A stretch of DNA of 49,780 nucleotides from Candidatus Niyogibacteria bacterium. Lineage in GTDB: Bacteria > Patescibacteriota > Minisyncoccia > JACROR01. Where the stretch lies: positions 1 through 49,780 of the forward strand of contig JACPLO010000011.1 in NCBI GenBank assembly GCA_016186495.1, in the 5' to 3' direction. Position 1 is the first letter of the stretch. Every line of letters begins with the position of its first letter. Positions 32,985 to 41,432 of the stretch are shown here, piece by piece. A program made the position numbers and the translations under genes. The notes under the pieces are model-generated. The model was not told the DNA's origin. It searched no databases and worked only from the letters and a program-made list of their open reading frames with translations.

Positions 32985-33056
32985 AGCCGATGGTCGGGAT
33001 TGAACCGACGACCCACGCTTTACGAAAGCGTTGCTCTACCACTGAGCTACATCGGC
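32985..33056 (-). tRNA. tRNA-Thr (anticodon CGT)
   Basis: Minus-strand cloverleaf. Acceptor GCCGATG with CATCGGC (read over CGACCATCGGC), D arm AGCTCAGTGGTAGAGC, anticodon stem ACGCT/AGCGT with loop TTCGTAA, T arm with GGTTCAATCC. CCA not encoded. It lies 24 bases after tRNA-Gly on the same strand. Confidence 0.95.
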
Positions 33057-33080
33057 ATTACTTTTTTTACGAAAATAAAA

Positions 33081-33151
33081 TGCGAGTAGGGGGAATCGAA
33101 CCCCCGCCCCCTGCTTGGGAAGCAGATGTACTGCCACTATACTATACTCGC
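33081..33151 (-). tRNA. tRNA-Gly (anticodon CCC)
   Basis: Minus-strand cloverleaf. Acceptor GCGAGTA with TACTCGC, anticodon loop TTCCCAA, T arm GGGGGTTCGATTCCCCC. CCA not encoded. Its first base (33151) is the last base of the ftsB stop codon, so mature tRNA formation must cut the ftsB message at its stop. Confidence 0.95.
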
Positions 33152-33540
33152 TAATAATTTAATAGATTCTTAACCGCCAGCCAAAAAGAAACGAAAAATC
33201 CTTGTTTTGCCGATTCTCCGTCTGCTTTTTTCTCTTCTTTATTTAAAACCACCAAAACTTCTTCGCCCGGCTTTTTGACATTAAACCGCTCGCGAATGAT
33301 TTTTTCAAGCCCGCTGGCTGAATTTATATTCTTTAAAAGTCCTTCCATTGTTTTATTTTTTTCTTCAAGCAAAGTTAATTTTTCTTCCAGCCGCGCTTCT
33401 TCTTTTTTAACTATCTTAACGGCTAAATATTCTCTCGCGATCAGGCTCAAAAGCCAAACCACCGCCAAAATCAGCGTAATGGCCACCGGCCAAGAAAAAA
33501 GCATTCTGCGCCAGCGCCGCTTTGTTTGAAATTCTCTCAT
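33151..33540 (-). CDS. ftsB: Septum formation initiator, FtsB/DivIC-like
   Basis: 129 aa from ATG 33540 ('MREFQTKRRW'); a further ATG at 33570 is possible but would add an unlikely extension. Short basic N-terminus, one membrane segment (about 18-36), a coiled coil ('EEARLEEKLTLLEEKN') and the conserved 'LEKIIRERFNVKKPGEEVLVVL'. It joins FtsL/FtsQ at the septum. TAG at 33153-33151 shares its G with tRNA-Gly. Confidence 0.85.
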   Translation of the reverse strand: MREFQTKRRWRRMLFSWPVAITLILAVVWLLSLIAREYLAVKIVKKEEARLEEKLTLLEEKNKTMEGLLKNINSASGLEKIIRERFNVKKPGEEVLVVLNKEEKKADGESAKQGFFVSFWLAVKNLLNY

Positions 33541-33559
33541 AAAATGATAAAATTTTTTA

Positions 33560-33664
33560 ATGCCTACCAATAAGCAAAAAAGAAGAAATCAAATCATCTG
33601 GATCATTATCAGTATTATAGCAATTTTAGGAATGGTTGCCTTTACCGTCATTCCGTTTTTTTAA
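33560..33664 (+). CDS. 34-aa single-span membrane peptide
   Basis: Basic N-terminus 'MPTNKQKRRNQ' then one hydrophobic segment rich in Ile/Val/Phe, ending TAA 33664. It lies on the plus strand in the short gap between ftsB and lepA, both minus. There is no SD, but most genes here have none. Composition (positive inside, clean membrane helix to the end) favours a real small membrane protein over chance. Confidence 0.5.
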   Translation: MPTNKQKRRNQIIWIIISIIAILGMVAFTVIPFF

Positions 33665-33672
33665 TCAAGAAT

Positions 33673-35505
33673 TTAATTTTTAATCATCTTAACGAAAACT
33701 TCATGAGGAATATTAATTCTTCCCCTTTCCTTTAATTTTTGTTTGCCTTTCTTTTGTTTTTGCCAAAGCTTCATTTTTCTGGTCCGGTCGCCGCCGTATA
33801 AATATCCGGTGACATCTTTTTTAAGGGCCGGCAAAGCGCGGGAAGCGATAATTCTTCCTTTGGCCAATGCCTGAATTTTAACGGTGAAAAGCGCGCGCGG
33901 AAGAATTTCATAAAGCTTTTCCACCAGCCGCCTTCCCTCATATTCCAAACGGTCTTTGGCGACGACGCGCGAAAAAGCCGGCACTCTTTCTTCCGCCACT
34001 AAAACATCCAAACGGGACACTTGGGCTTCGCGCTGGCCGGATAATATATAATTAAAAGAAGCGTATCCCTGACTGATACTTTTTAAATTATCAAAAAATC
34101 CCCGCATCAATTCACGCAAGGGCATTTTTCCTTTTATAATCAAGCGTCTTTCGCCGAAGAGATCGGTACTTTTTATTTCAACGCCGTATTCCCGCAAAAA
34201 AGAAATAATTTTATTCAAGTACTGCTGCGGACTTAAAATTTCAAAATCCAGCCAGGGTTCTTTAATTTTTATTATTTCAGAATCATCGGGAAACTGGCTG
34301 GAAGAAAAAATCAGCCGGCTTTTTCCGTCTTTGCCAAAAACTTCGTAAAGCACGCTGGGCGTGGCGGTGATTAAATCTATCTTAAATTCCCGCCGAATTC
34401 TTTCGATAATAATTTCCATATGGAGCATTCCTAAAAAACCGCAGCGAAATCCCCGGCCTAAAACCGCGTCCGCCTCCTGTTCAAAGGAAAAAGCGCTGTC
34501 AGTCAGGCGTAATTTATAAAGAGCGTTTTTTAATTCCTCAAATTTTTCCCCCTGGGAAGGAAAAATACTGGAAAAAACCACCGGCTGGGGTTCTCGGTAA
34601 CCGGCCAGAGCCAGCAAAGGATTGCGAAAAGAAACCACCGTATCGCCCACTCTGACTATTTCCGGCCGCTTGATATTGGTCGCCAAATAACCGATTTCGC
34701 CGGCGCTTAATTGTTCAACCGGCTTTAAAAACGGCTTAAAAATTCCCACTTCCGCGGCGATAATTTTCTGATCCGCAAAATGAAGTCTTAATTCATCGTT
34801 TTTTTTTAAAATCCCGTCAAAAACGCGAAGATAAGCGATCACGCCCTGATGGGAAGAATATTCAAAATCAAAAATCATCGCCCGGGGATCGCGCCCGGAC
34901 GAAACCTTGGGCGGCGGAACACGCCGGATAATTTCCTCTAAAAGATTTTCCACTCCTTCCCCGGTCTTAGCGGAAATTTTTAAAATTTCTTCCGGCTTAA
35001 CGTTTAAAAAATCAATCAATTCCCGGCTGGTTTCCTCAACGCGCGCGTGCGGCAGATCAATTTTGTTTAAAACCGGAATAATAACCAATCCCAGCGCGCG
35101 CGCCATTTCAATATTAGTGATGGTCTGAGCCTCCACTCCCTGACTGGCATCCACCAAAAGAATCGCCCCTTCCACCGCCGCCAAAGAACGGGAAACTTCG
35201 TAAGAGAAATCTATATGGCCGGGCGTATCAATCAAATTCAGAATAAATTCTTGTTCGGATTTCGGGCCTGCCTCGCGGAAAACTTGTTCTCTTTCAAGAT
35301 TTCGGATTTTATACAACATCCTGACCGGCTGTAATTTAATGGTAATGCCGCGTTCGCGCTCAAGTTCCATCTGATCCAAATACTGCTCGCGCATTTTTCT
35401 CTCTTCCACGGTCTTGGTAATTTCCAAGAGCCGGTCCGCCAAAGTGGATTTCCCATGGTCTATGTGCGCAATAATGCAAAAGTTGCGAATGTTGGACATA
35501 ATCAT
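33673..35505 (-). CDS. lepA: Elongation factor 4
   Basis: 610 aa. G1 'AHIDHGKSTLADRLLE', G2 'RGITI', G3 'DTPGHIDFSYEV', G4 'NKIDLPHA' and the C-terminal LepA domain ('RPAYIKT'-region equivalent, 'GGDRTRKMKLWQKQKKGKQK') identify it. It is a ribosome-binding GTPase that aids initiation and elongation under stress. Start is ATG 35505 or, more like the family, ATG 35499 ('MSNIRNFCIIAHIDHG'). It follows murJ by 7 bases. Confidence 0.97.
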   Translation of the reverse strand: MIMSNIRNFCIIAHIDHGKSTLADRLLEITKTVEERKMREQYLDQMELERERGITIKLQPVRMLYKIRNLEREQVFREAGPKSEQEFILNLIDTPGHIDFSYEVSRSLAAVEGAILLVDASQGVEAQTITNIEMARALGLVIIPVLNKIDLPHARVEETSRELIDFLNVKPEEILKISAKTGEGVENLLEEIIRRVPPPKVSSGRDPRAMIFDFEYSSHQGVIAYLRVFDGILKKNDELRLHFADQKIIAAEVGIFKPFLKPVEQLSAGEIGYLATNIKRPEIVRVGDTVVSFRNPLLALAGYREPQPVVFSSIFPSQGEKFEELKNALYKLRLTDSAFSFEQEADAVLGRGFRCGFLGMLHMEIIIERIRREFKIDLITATPSVLYEVFGKDGKSRLIFSSSQFPDDSEIIKIKEPWLDFEILSPQQYLNKIISFLREYGVEIKSTDLFGERRLIIKGKMPLRELMRGFFDNLKSISQGYASFNYILSGQREAQVSRLDVLVAEERVPAFSRVVAKDRLEYEGRRLVEKLYEILPRALFTVKIQALAKGRIIASRALPALKKDVTGYLYGGDRTRKMKLWQKQKKGKQKLKERGRINIPHEVFVKMIKN

Positions 35506-35512
35506 GGCAACA

Positions 35513-37225
35513 TCACGGCAACTTCTCCGGCTCTTGGGAAATAACGCTTACTTTCCAGAATTTTTGATGAAACATTTCGGCCACGATCAAAAATTCTTCG
35601 TTATCAAATACCCAAAGCGCCAAGGCGCCGGCCAGAAAGCCGAAAAATCCGGCAAAAGCTCCTTGAAAAAAAACTCCGAAAAAAGTTTTTAGATTAAAAA
35701 TATTATCAAACAGCCGCAAACTGAAATAACTGACCGCTCCCAAAACCAAACCGGCAAACCCTATTTCCAAAAAAGATTTATATAATCTTTTTTTTATTGA
35801 TTTCCAATCGGAAAATTCGGCAAAAATTGAACGGCCGAAAATTTTATAAAAACCCGCGCCCAATAAAAAAACATTAATTAAACTGCCTAAAGAAAAAGCT
35901 AAAGCCAAAGCAAGCACCGTTATTTCCTCTAATCCTTCCACTCTTAAAAATTTAGAAAAAAATCCGCTAAAAATTCTGGAAATCTTTAAATACCAAACCA
36001 GAAAAAAAGACAAGCCGATAATTAAAACGGAAGAAATGAAATTTACGGCGACGGGAAAAATTGTGCGGTCCGCCGCGTAAAACACCCGCACTAAGAGCAT
36101 CACTAATCCCTGGGAAAGGATAGATAAACTGAAAAGAAGCAGAGCCGCGGCGGTTAAACGGGTATCGGTCCAGCCGAAAACTCCCGCCCCTAATATCACT
36201 CGCACGATTTGGGCGCGCAAAACAATGAATAAAACAGTAGCGGGCACTGACCAAAAAATAATATGACGAAAAGCGGTTAAAAAACTGAGAAAAAATTCCC
36301 GATGATTATTTTTAACAAAAAAATGCGCTAAAGTCGGAAAAGCCGCCACGCTGTAAGAAATTCCGATCAGACTCAAAGGCACTGACTGAAGATTATTGGC
36401 GAAATTAAACACGGAAACGCTGCCGGCCGCCAAAGTGGAAGCAATAGCCGTAATAACCATAATAACCAATTGATTCAAAGATAAGCCTAAAGTGCGCGGC
36501 AAAGAAAGTTTTATCACTTCCCATAAATCATTCGCCAAACCGGCTGATTTGAAATAAAACCGGAAACCAAGCCGCGCCAAACTGGGAATTTGCACTAATA
36601 AATGAAGCAGCGCTCCCAGCCCCGCCCCCCACGCCAAGCCGGCTAAACCCAGAAAAGGATAAAAAAATAAAATGCCCGCGATTATCCCGAAATTATAAAA
36701 AATCGGGCTTAAAGCGTAAATAAAAAAACGGCGAAAAGACTGAATGACGCTGGAAACCAGATTGGAAAGGCCCAAAAGAACGGGAGATAAAAGCAAAATA
36801 CGGCTGAGCAAAATTGCTTGAGCTTTATCCGCCCCTTCAAGTCCCGGGGCGACAATCATAATTAAAAAAGGCATCAACCAGAAAGAAATGAACACTAAAA
36901 AAGCCGTAATTAAGAAAAAAATCATGAAAATGCCGCCCATAAAATACTGGGCTCTTTTTTGGTCTTCCGAAAATTTTTTAAGAAGAATCGGAATAAGAGC
37001 GGTATTGGCGGCGATTAAAAGAGTGGCGGTATATAAAAAATCCGGCACCCGAAAAGAAATAAAATAAATATCTAAAGCGCGGCTCGCGCCAAAAGTGGAA
37101 GCTAAAAGACGATCGCGAAAAAGCGCCAAAATATCAGCTAAAATTCCGGCGCCGGCCAAAAGAAAAGCGGCCTGATGCAGGCCTGAAAATTCCCGATGGA
37201 AAAGTTGAAATAATCTTTTAACCAC
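35513..37225 (-). CDS. murJ: Lipid II flippase MurJ/MviN
   Basis: 570 aa, 14 or more membrane segments. The MviN pattern is present: 'GILADILALFRDRLLASTFG', 'FSEDQKRAQYFMGGI' and 'VNRAFYAL'-type region as 'VRVFYAADRTIFPVAVNF'. It moves lipid-linked peptidoglycan precursors across the membrane. GTG start, no SD. It lies between the O-antigen ligase/TPR gene and lepA, all in one direction. Confidence 0.94.
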   Translation of the reverse strand: MVKRLFQLFHREFSGLHQAAFLLAGAGILADILALFRDRLLASTFGASRALDIYFISFRVPDFLYTATLLIAANTALIPILLKKFSEDQKRAQYFMGGIFMIFFLITAFLVFISFWLMPFLIMIVAPGLEGADKAQAILLSRILLLSPVLLGLSNLVSSVIQSFRRFFIYALSPIFYNFGIIAGILFFYPFLGLAGLAWGAGLGALLHLLVQIPSLARLGFRFYFKSAGLANDLWEVIKLSLPRTLGLSLNQLVIMVITAIASTLAAGSVSVFNFANNLQSVPLSLIGISYSVAAFPTLAHFFVKNNHREFFLSFLTAFRHIIFWSVPATVLFIVLRAQIVRVILGAGVFGWTDTRLTAAALLLFSLSILSQGLVMLLVRVFYAADRTIFPVAVNFISSVLIIGLSFFLVWYLKISRIFSGFFSKFLRVEGLEEITVLALALAFSLGSLINVFLLGAGFYKIFGRSIFAEFSDWKSIKKRLYKSFLEIGFAGLVLGAVSYFSLRLFDNIFNLKTFFGVFFQGAFAGFFGFLAGALALWVFDNEEFLIVAEMFHQKFWKVSVISQEPEKLP

Positions 37226-37259
37226 AAAATAACGATCATTAGATCTGTTGTGTAATAAT

Positions 37260-39623
37260 TTAATCCACCGGCGGTTCTTTTCTTTCTTCCGGAACAGATG
37301 AAATGCCGGACAAAGCCGATTTTCCTTTTTTAATATTTTCCAGAATTCTCATCACTTCGCTATGGCCGGGGTTTAATTTTAAAACACGCTCAAATTGCGC
37401 CAAAGCTTCCGTTTTTTTATTCAAACGATCATAAGCCAAACCTAAGAAATATCGCGCGTTGGAATAATCGGAATTAATGCCGACCGCTCTTTCCAAAACC
37501 GCTTTTGCCCGTTCAAAATCTCCTTTTTGATAATAAAGCAAACCAAGTTGAAAAAGAACGCCTAAATCGTTGGGCGCCAGAAAACGCGCTTCTTCCAGAC
37601 GTAAAATCGCTTCATTGGTTTTTCCTTCTTGAACCGCGATTTGGGCTAAAAGAAATCTGGCGGGAGTGTAATCGCTTTTAAAAACAATGGCTTTATTCAA
37701 AAGATCGCGCGCTTTTTCAAGATTTGCCGATTGAACCGCCAGTCTGGCTTGGGCCAAAAAGTGCGCCGGACTTTGAGGATCCCGTTTCTTTGCTTCTTCA
37801 TAAAAATTATTCGCCGCCTCCGCCGCTCCGGAAATTCCCAAAGGCGTCACTGCTTCGTAAACCTTGGCCAACGTAACCCAATTAAGGGGATCAGCGGGAT
37901 TAATCCGCGCCGCCTCCTGGCCGTATTTAATGGCGTCTGACAAAATATTCTGAAATTGCGCCATCATTTCATCGCCGGTAATATCCTGGCGGGATAAAAG
38001 CCGCTGAAGTTTTTCCAGGTTTATCTCAACTAAAGAACGCCAATAATAATCGCGGCCGTCAAATTTCGTCGCGCGCAAAATCATCGCTTCGGCTTTTGCC
38101 AAATCTCCGCTGGCGTTAAAAACAGCTAAACCCTGCCTAAAAGAATAAGCGGCAAAATATTTCTGCGAGAAGTAAAAAACGCCGGCCAAGCCGAAAAGCA
38201 AAAAAGAAATCATCAAAATAACGGAAATAAAACCGCTGGCGTTATTTTTAAAAAGAGGAAAATGATATTTTTTCACAAAACCCTGTTCAATCGCCAAACC
38301 GATAAATAAACCGGAAAAAATAAAACTGAAAATAAAAATCAAAAATCCGGGCGTGTAAAAAATATTCATTATCCAAAGATAAGCCGCGCTGAAAAAACTG
38401 GCGATCAAAAGATGGTAAGCCACGGAAGAATCAGGCCGCGAAATAATCTGAAAGCCCCGCCGCAATAAAGAACCGAACAAAAGCAGAAAAACTAAAAAAC
38501 CTAAAATTCCCGCCTCGGCCAAAAAAGAAAACAAAAGGCCTGCTCCTTCGGAAAAACGGGCATCCCAAAATAAAGTATCGTTCAAACTGGCCGGTTTAAA
38601 CGCCAGCCAATCGTATAAAAAAGTATTGGGGCCGGAACCAACTAAAAAATGTTCGCTTAAAACGCTTTTTACGACTGTCCAAGTCGCGCTCCAAGAAGGG
38701 CGCACTTCCAAAAAATTAATATTAACGCCCGTAAAAGATATAAATTTTACCGCCAGCGGCTGAGCCAAAAGAAAAAATAAGACAATGATTAAAACAATTG
38801 AAGTCCAACTGAAAAATATCCAGACGCTCTTTTTTAAAACAAAAAGATAAGAAAGAAAAATAATCAAAAAAACCGATAAGACCCACCATAAAGCGATAAA
38901 ATTTACCAGCGCTAAAGCCAAAAAAGACAAAACAAGCATAATAATCGGAAACAATTTTATTGATTTAGACTTGATAATTTCCAAAAAAGCCAGAGACAAA
39001 AAAACAATCAAACCGGAAAAAATTCCGAAATTGTTCCAATTGCCTATTAAATTAAAAGTTGAAACGTTAAAAATTTCTTTCCAGAAAGGAAAATTGAAAA
39101 ACATCTGGAAAAATTTAGCGATAAAAACCAAACCCGCGGAAACAAAAAGAATCAAAAACCATTTAAAAACATGGGCGGCATTTTGAAAAAGCGTCATCGC
39201 TAAAAAAGCGGCAATCACTCCCGTCAAAACCGATACAAAAGTACCGGCTTCAGAACCTGTTCCGCCGAAAGAAAAATGCGGGCTTTGCGAAAAAATAACA
39301 GCCAATCCCCAAACCAACGCCAGCAACACGAGAGAAAAAAAGAAAAAACTTTTAGGCAGATCTATAGAACTTGTTTTGATGCGCCCCGCCAGCCAGAAAA
39401 AAAGAGCAAAAATCACCAGAAAATAAGTCAGGTATGCTTTATTTAATTCCAAAGGAGAAGCCGTAATCGGCAGAATCCATAATGGCAATAAAAATCCCAG
39501 AACATAAAAAATAGTTCTGGCTGTTTTATCAAAAATATTTTCCCCGGCTTCTTTTTTAAAATCCGCGGAATAATCTTCAGCCGCTTCTTTTTTTAAAGGA
39601 ATGGATATTTCTTCAGACTCCAT
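37260..39623 (-). CDS. O-antigen ligase-type (Wzy_C) membrane protein fused to TPR repeats
   Basis: 787 aa. Residues about 35-490 form a polytopic membrane domain of twelve or so helices, including the large outer loop with 'VGSGPNTFLYDWLAFKP' typical of the Wzy_C superfamily. Residues about 500-770 are tetratricopeptide repeats ('LFQLGLLYYQKGDFERAKAVL', read in two parts, 'ARYFLGLAYDRLNKKTEALAQF'). Relatives ligate or polymerise lipid-linked sugars onto proteins or lipids, so this may glycosylate the secreted surface proteins; the substrate is not known. It stands next to murJ. Confidence 0.85.
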   Translation of the reverse strand: MESEEISIPLKKEAAEDYSADFKKEAGENIFDKTARTIFYVLGFLLPLWILPITASPLELNKAYLTYFLVIFALFFWLAGRIKTSSIDLPKSFFFFSLVLLALVWGLAVIFSQSPHFSFGGTGSEAGTFVSVLTGVIAAFLAMTLFQNAAHVFKWFLILFVSAGLVFIAKFFQMFFNFPFWKEIFNVSTFNLIGNWNNFGIFSGLIVFLSLAFLEIIKSKSIKLFPIIMLVLSFLALALVNFIALWWVLSVFLIIFLSYLFVLKKSVWIFFSWTSIVLIIVLFFLLAQPLAVKFISFTGVNINFLEVRPSWSATWTVVKSVLSEHFLVGSGPNTFLYDWLAFKPASLNDTLFWDARFSEGAGLLFSFLAEAGILGFLVFLLLFGSLLRRGFQIISRPDSSVAYHLLIASFFSAAYLWIMNIFYTPGFLIFIFSFIFSGLFIGLAIEQGFVKKYHFPLFKNNASGFISVILMISFLLFGLAGVFYFSQKYFAAYSFRQGLAVFNASGDLAKAEAMILRATKFDGRDYYWRSLVEINLEKLQRLLSRQDITGDEMMAQFQNILSDAIKYGQEAARINPADPLNWVTLAKVYEAVTPLGISGAAEAANNFYEEAKKRDPQSPAHFLAQARLAVQSANLEKARDLLNKAIVFKSDYTPARFLLAQIAVQEGKTNEAILRLEEARFLAPNDLGVLFQLGLLYYQKGDFERAKAVLERAVGINSDYSNARYFLGLAYDRLNKKTEALAQFERVLKLNPGHSEVMRILENIKKGKSALSGISSVPEERKEPPVD

Positions 39624-39663
39624 ATAATAAAAAACTTAAGAATAATAAATATTCTAACGTATC

Positions 39664-39692
39664 CTAACATTATTTTCAAATAACTGTATAAT
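39664..39692 (+). promoter_or_regulatory. Promoter giving a leaderless HTH message
   Basis: CTAACA (39664-39669), 17 bases, TATAAT (39687-39692). The GTG start codon begins 7 bases after the -10 box, about where transcription should start. Confidence 0.6.
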
Positions 39693-39698
39693 GAAAAA

Positions 39699-39914
39699 GT
39701 GGAAAAAAGATTTCTGACTATCAAAGAAGCGGCAAAATTTTTAGAGGTAACGCCTTTAACGCTTAGAAATTGGGATAAATCTGGCAAGTTTGCTGCGCAA
39801 CGCCACCCGATCAATAACTACCGCGTTTATACTATTTCCGAACTGGAAAATTTTCTCAAACGTTTTAACTTAAAAAAACGCCGCCAAATTCCGGTAATCT
39901 TGCTGGAAGATTAG
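39699..39914 (+). CDS. MerR/excisionase-type DNA-binding protein
   Basis: 71 aa, start GTG. 'FLTIKEAAKFLEVTPLTLRNWDKSGKF' (read in two parts) is a winged HTH of the MerR/Xis class, followed by 'YRVYTISELENFLKRF'. There is no effector-binding domain, so it is either a small regulator or a directionality factor. No integrase or phage gene is in the window. The message appears leaderless. It lies convergent to rnpB. Confidence 0.8.
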   Translation: MEKRFLTIKEAAKFLEVTPLTLRNWDKSGKFAAQRHPINNYRVYTISELENFLKRFNLKKRRQIPVILLED

Positions 39915-39931
39915 AACTTATCTCAAAACAA

Positions 39932-39970
39932 CTCCGCCCCGCATCCGCCAACTGGCGGAGCGGGGCGGAG
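39932..39970 (-). terminator. Very stable hairpin after rnpB
   Basis: CTCCGCCCCGC (39932-39942) pairs perfectly with GCGGGGCGGAG (39960-39970), and inside it TCCGCC pairs with GGCGGA. On the minus strand it is followed by TTGTTTTG, fitting a terminator for rnpB. Confidence 0.75.
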
Positions 39971-39979
39971 ATTGTCGGA

Positions 39980-40408
39980 TTAATGCGTCTGTAAGCCGGA
40001 TTCTGTGCCGATTTATTCATCATAAACCGCGATGGCTATCTATCTGGCCTTGTTATTGCTAACAAGATCAAGCGGTTCCCTGCTTTGCGCAAAACGCAAA
40101 ACAGTGCGACCTTGCACCGGATAAGTGTTTTCCCCCATTATTTGTCGCCAAATAATGCTGTGAGCTCTTACCTCGCTCTTTTCACCCTTGCCTCTTTCAA
40201 TAATTCAAGCTTTTTGACTCAAATTGATGACGATTGGCGGTATAGTTTCTGTGGCACTGTCTCGCCGCCCAGCCCTAAATTATTAGGGCAGGACGTGGTG
40301 GGCGTTACCCATTATCTCTGATTTCGTTATTTTAAAACGAAAACGGTGTCCGGACTTTCCTCCCGACTGCCGCTAACGCGGCGCCAGGCAGCCATCCGAC
40401 GCATCATC
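39980..40408 (-). ncRNA. rnpB: RNase P RNA, bacterial type
   Basis: On the minus strand the P4-forming sequence GAGGAAAGTCCGGACACC is at 40362-40345 and the partner ACAGAATCCGGCTTACAGAC at 40006-39987, as in all bacterial RNase P RNAs. The ends GATGCGTC and GACGCAT pair as P1. It is the catalytic subunit that trims the 5' ends of tRNAs. Ends are placed from P1 pairing and may be off by a few bases. Confidence 0.95.
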
Positions 40409-40448
40409 CAAGATTACTTTACCATAAATTATTCAAAAAAGCAAATTA

Positions 40449-40474
40449 AACAGCCTTTCTAAAAAAGGCTGTTT
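40449..40474 (-). terminator. Terminator of the metzincin-like gene
   Basis: On the minus strand AAACAGCCTTT pairs with AAAGGCTGTTT, followed by AATTTGCTTTTTT. It overlaps the stop codon region at 40473. Confidence 0.8.
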
Positions 40475-41123
40475 ATAAAAAAAATAACCAATCATATTTA
40501 TGAAAATCCTGATATTTATTGCGGATAATAATCCGCCAATTAAAAATATCTATTTCTTCTTCAGCGGATTCTTCTATGTTAAAGTTCATTAATCCTTTGC
40601 CATTATAATCCAAGGCAAAAAAAAGATGGGCTATTTCATGAGTTAAAATCATCCGTTGTTTTTTAAAATCATCTTCTGATTTCAGAATAATCGCGTTTCC
40701 CCTGGCTATGCCGCAAGGCACTTTGTCATCAAAATCAAGCTTCCGTTTTGTAAAACCAATGATGATGTCGCAGGAATCGTATTTAACATCGCGAAGAAGT
40801 TTTTTAATATCGGCGATTTTAGCCGAGTCTTCCCATACTTCAAAATCACCGCTGATTATCCTAATGCCGAATTCACGCTCAAAAATTTCGGAAGCCGCTT
40901 TTAATGTCCGGGAAATCTCGCCCAACCATTCTTCCTGCTTTCTTTTTCTGATAAATGACCGGTCGGGAACTAATTTAACCGTAACAATCCTGTTAATTTT
41001 AGAAAATGTTTTTCGTTGGCCGAGGCTTTCCAAAAAATTTGAATCGTAAAACGCGAAAATTGAAAGTAAAAAAATAGCAATCAAACCGCCGATAACGCGG
41101 CGCCGGATACCAAATAATTTCAT
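40473..41123 (-). CDS. Membrane-anchored metzincin-like metalloprotease, putative
   Basis: 216 aa. The N-terminus has a basic start and one membrane segment (about 10-26) acting as a signal anchor. 'LTHEIAHLFFALD' contains HExxH followed by an Asp in the place of the third metzincin ligand, and 'GLMN' a few residues later could be the Met-turn. The domain before it ('FEREFGIRIISGDFEVW', 'CDIIIGFTKR') resembles archaemetzincin/M12-type folds. An extracellular zinc peptidase is therefore likely, substrate unknown. A good SD (GGAGG, 8 bases before ATG) and its own terminator make it a single unit. Confidence 0.65.
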   Translation of the reverse strand: MKLFGIRRRVIGGLIAIFLLSIFAFYDSNFLESLGQRKTFSKINRIVTVKLVPDRSFIRKRKQEEWLGEISRTLKAASEIFEREFGIRIISGDFEVWEDSAKIADIKKLLRDVKYDSCDIIIGFTKRKLDFDDKVPCGIARGNAIILKSEDDFKKQRMILTHEIAHLFFALDYNGKGLMNFNIEESAEEEIDIFNWRIIIRNKYQDFHKYDWLFFL

Positions 41124-41246
41124 ATTAATCGCCTCCGATTTTTTTATTTTCCTATTGTCAAATAACTGGAAAAACTGTTAATATATAAAATTACCATAAA
41201 CAGGTAAAAAATCAAACAATAATTTTTCTTTAAAAAGGAGGAGATA

Positions 41247-41426
41247 ATGTGCCAGGAATTTTGCCCTTATTGCCAAAAGGTTGTTCAATTATATCTTTCG
41301 GATTCTAAAAGAATAATCGCGACGGAAAGTATGGAAGATATAAAACCTATCATTATAAAATCTTATTCTTGCCGGCAATGCGGTTCATTTATTTATAGCC
41401 GGAAACAAAAAGATGAGAAGATTTAA
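41247..41426 (+). CDS. 59-aa zinc-ribbon protein
   Basis: ATG 41247 follows AAAAAGGAGG by 6 bases. Two Cys pairs frame the protein: 'MCQEFCPYCQK' at the start and 'SCRQCGSF' near residue 42, a minimal zinc ribbon. There is no signal peptide. Function unknown; such ribbons bind nucleic acid or act as metal stores. It is transcribed divergently from the metzincin-like gene and ends at a symmetrical terminator shared with nrdJ. Confidence 0.75.
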   Translation: MCQEFCPYCQKVVQLYLSDSKRIIATESMEDIKPIIIKSYSCRQCGSFIYSRKQKDEKI

Positions 41427-41432
41427 AGAATC

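Noticed and set aside
39699-39914. Excisionase marking an integrated phage or plasmid
   Set aside because: No integrase, attachment-site duplication or phage gene nearby; it is called only as a small HTH protein.
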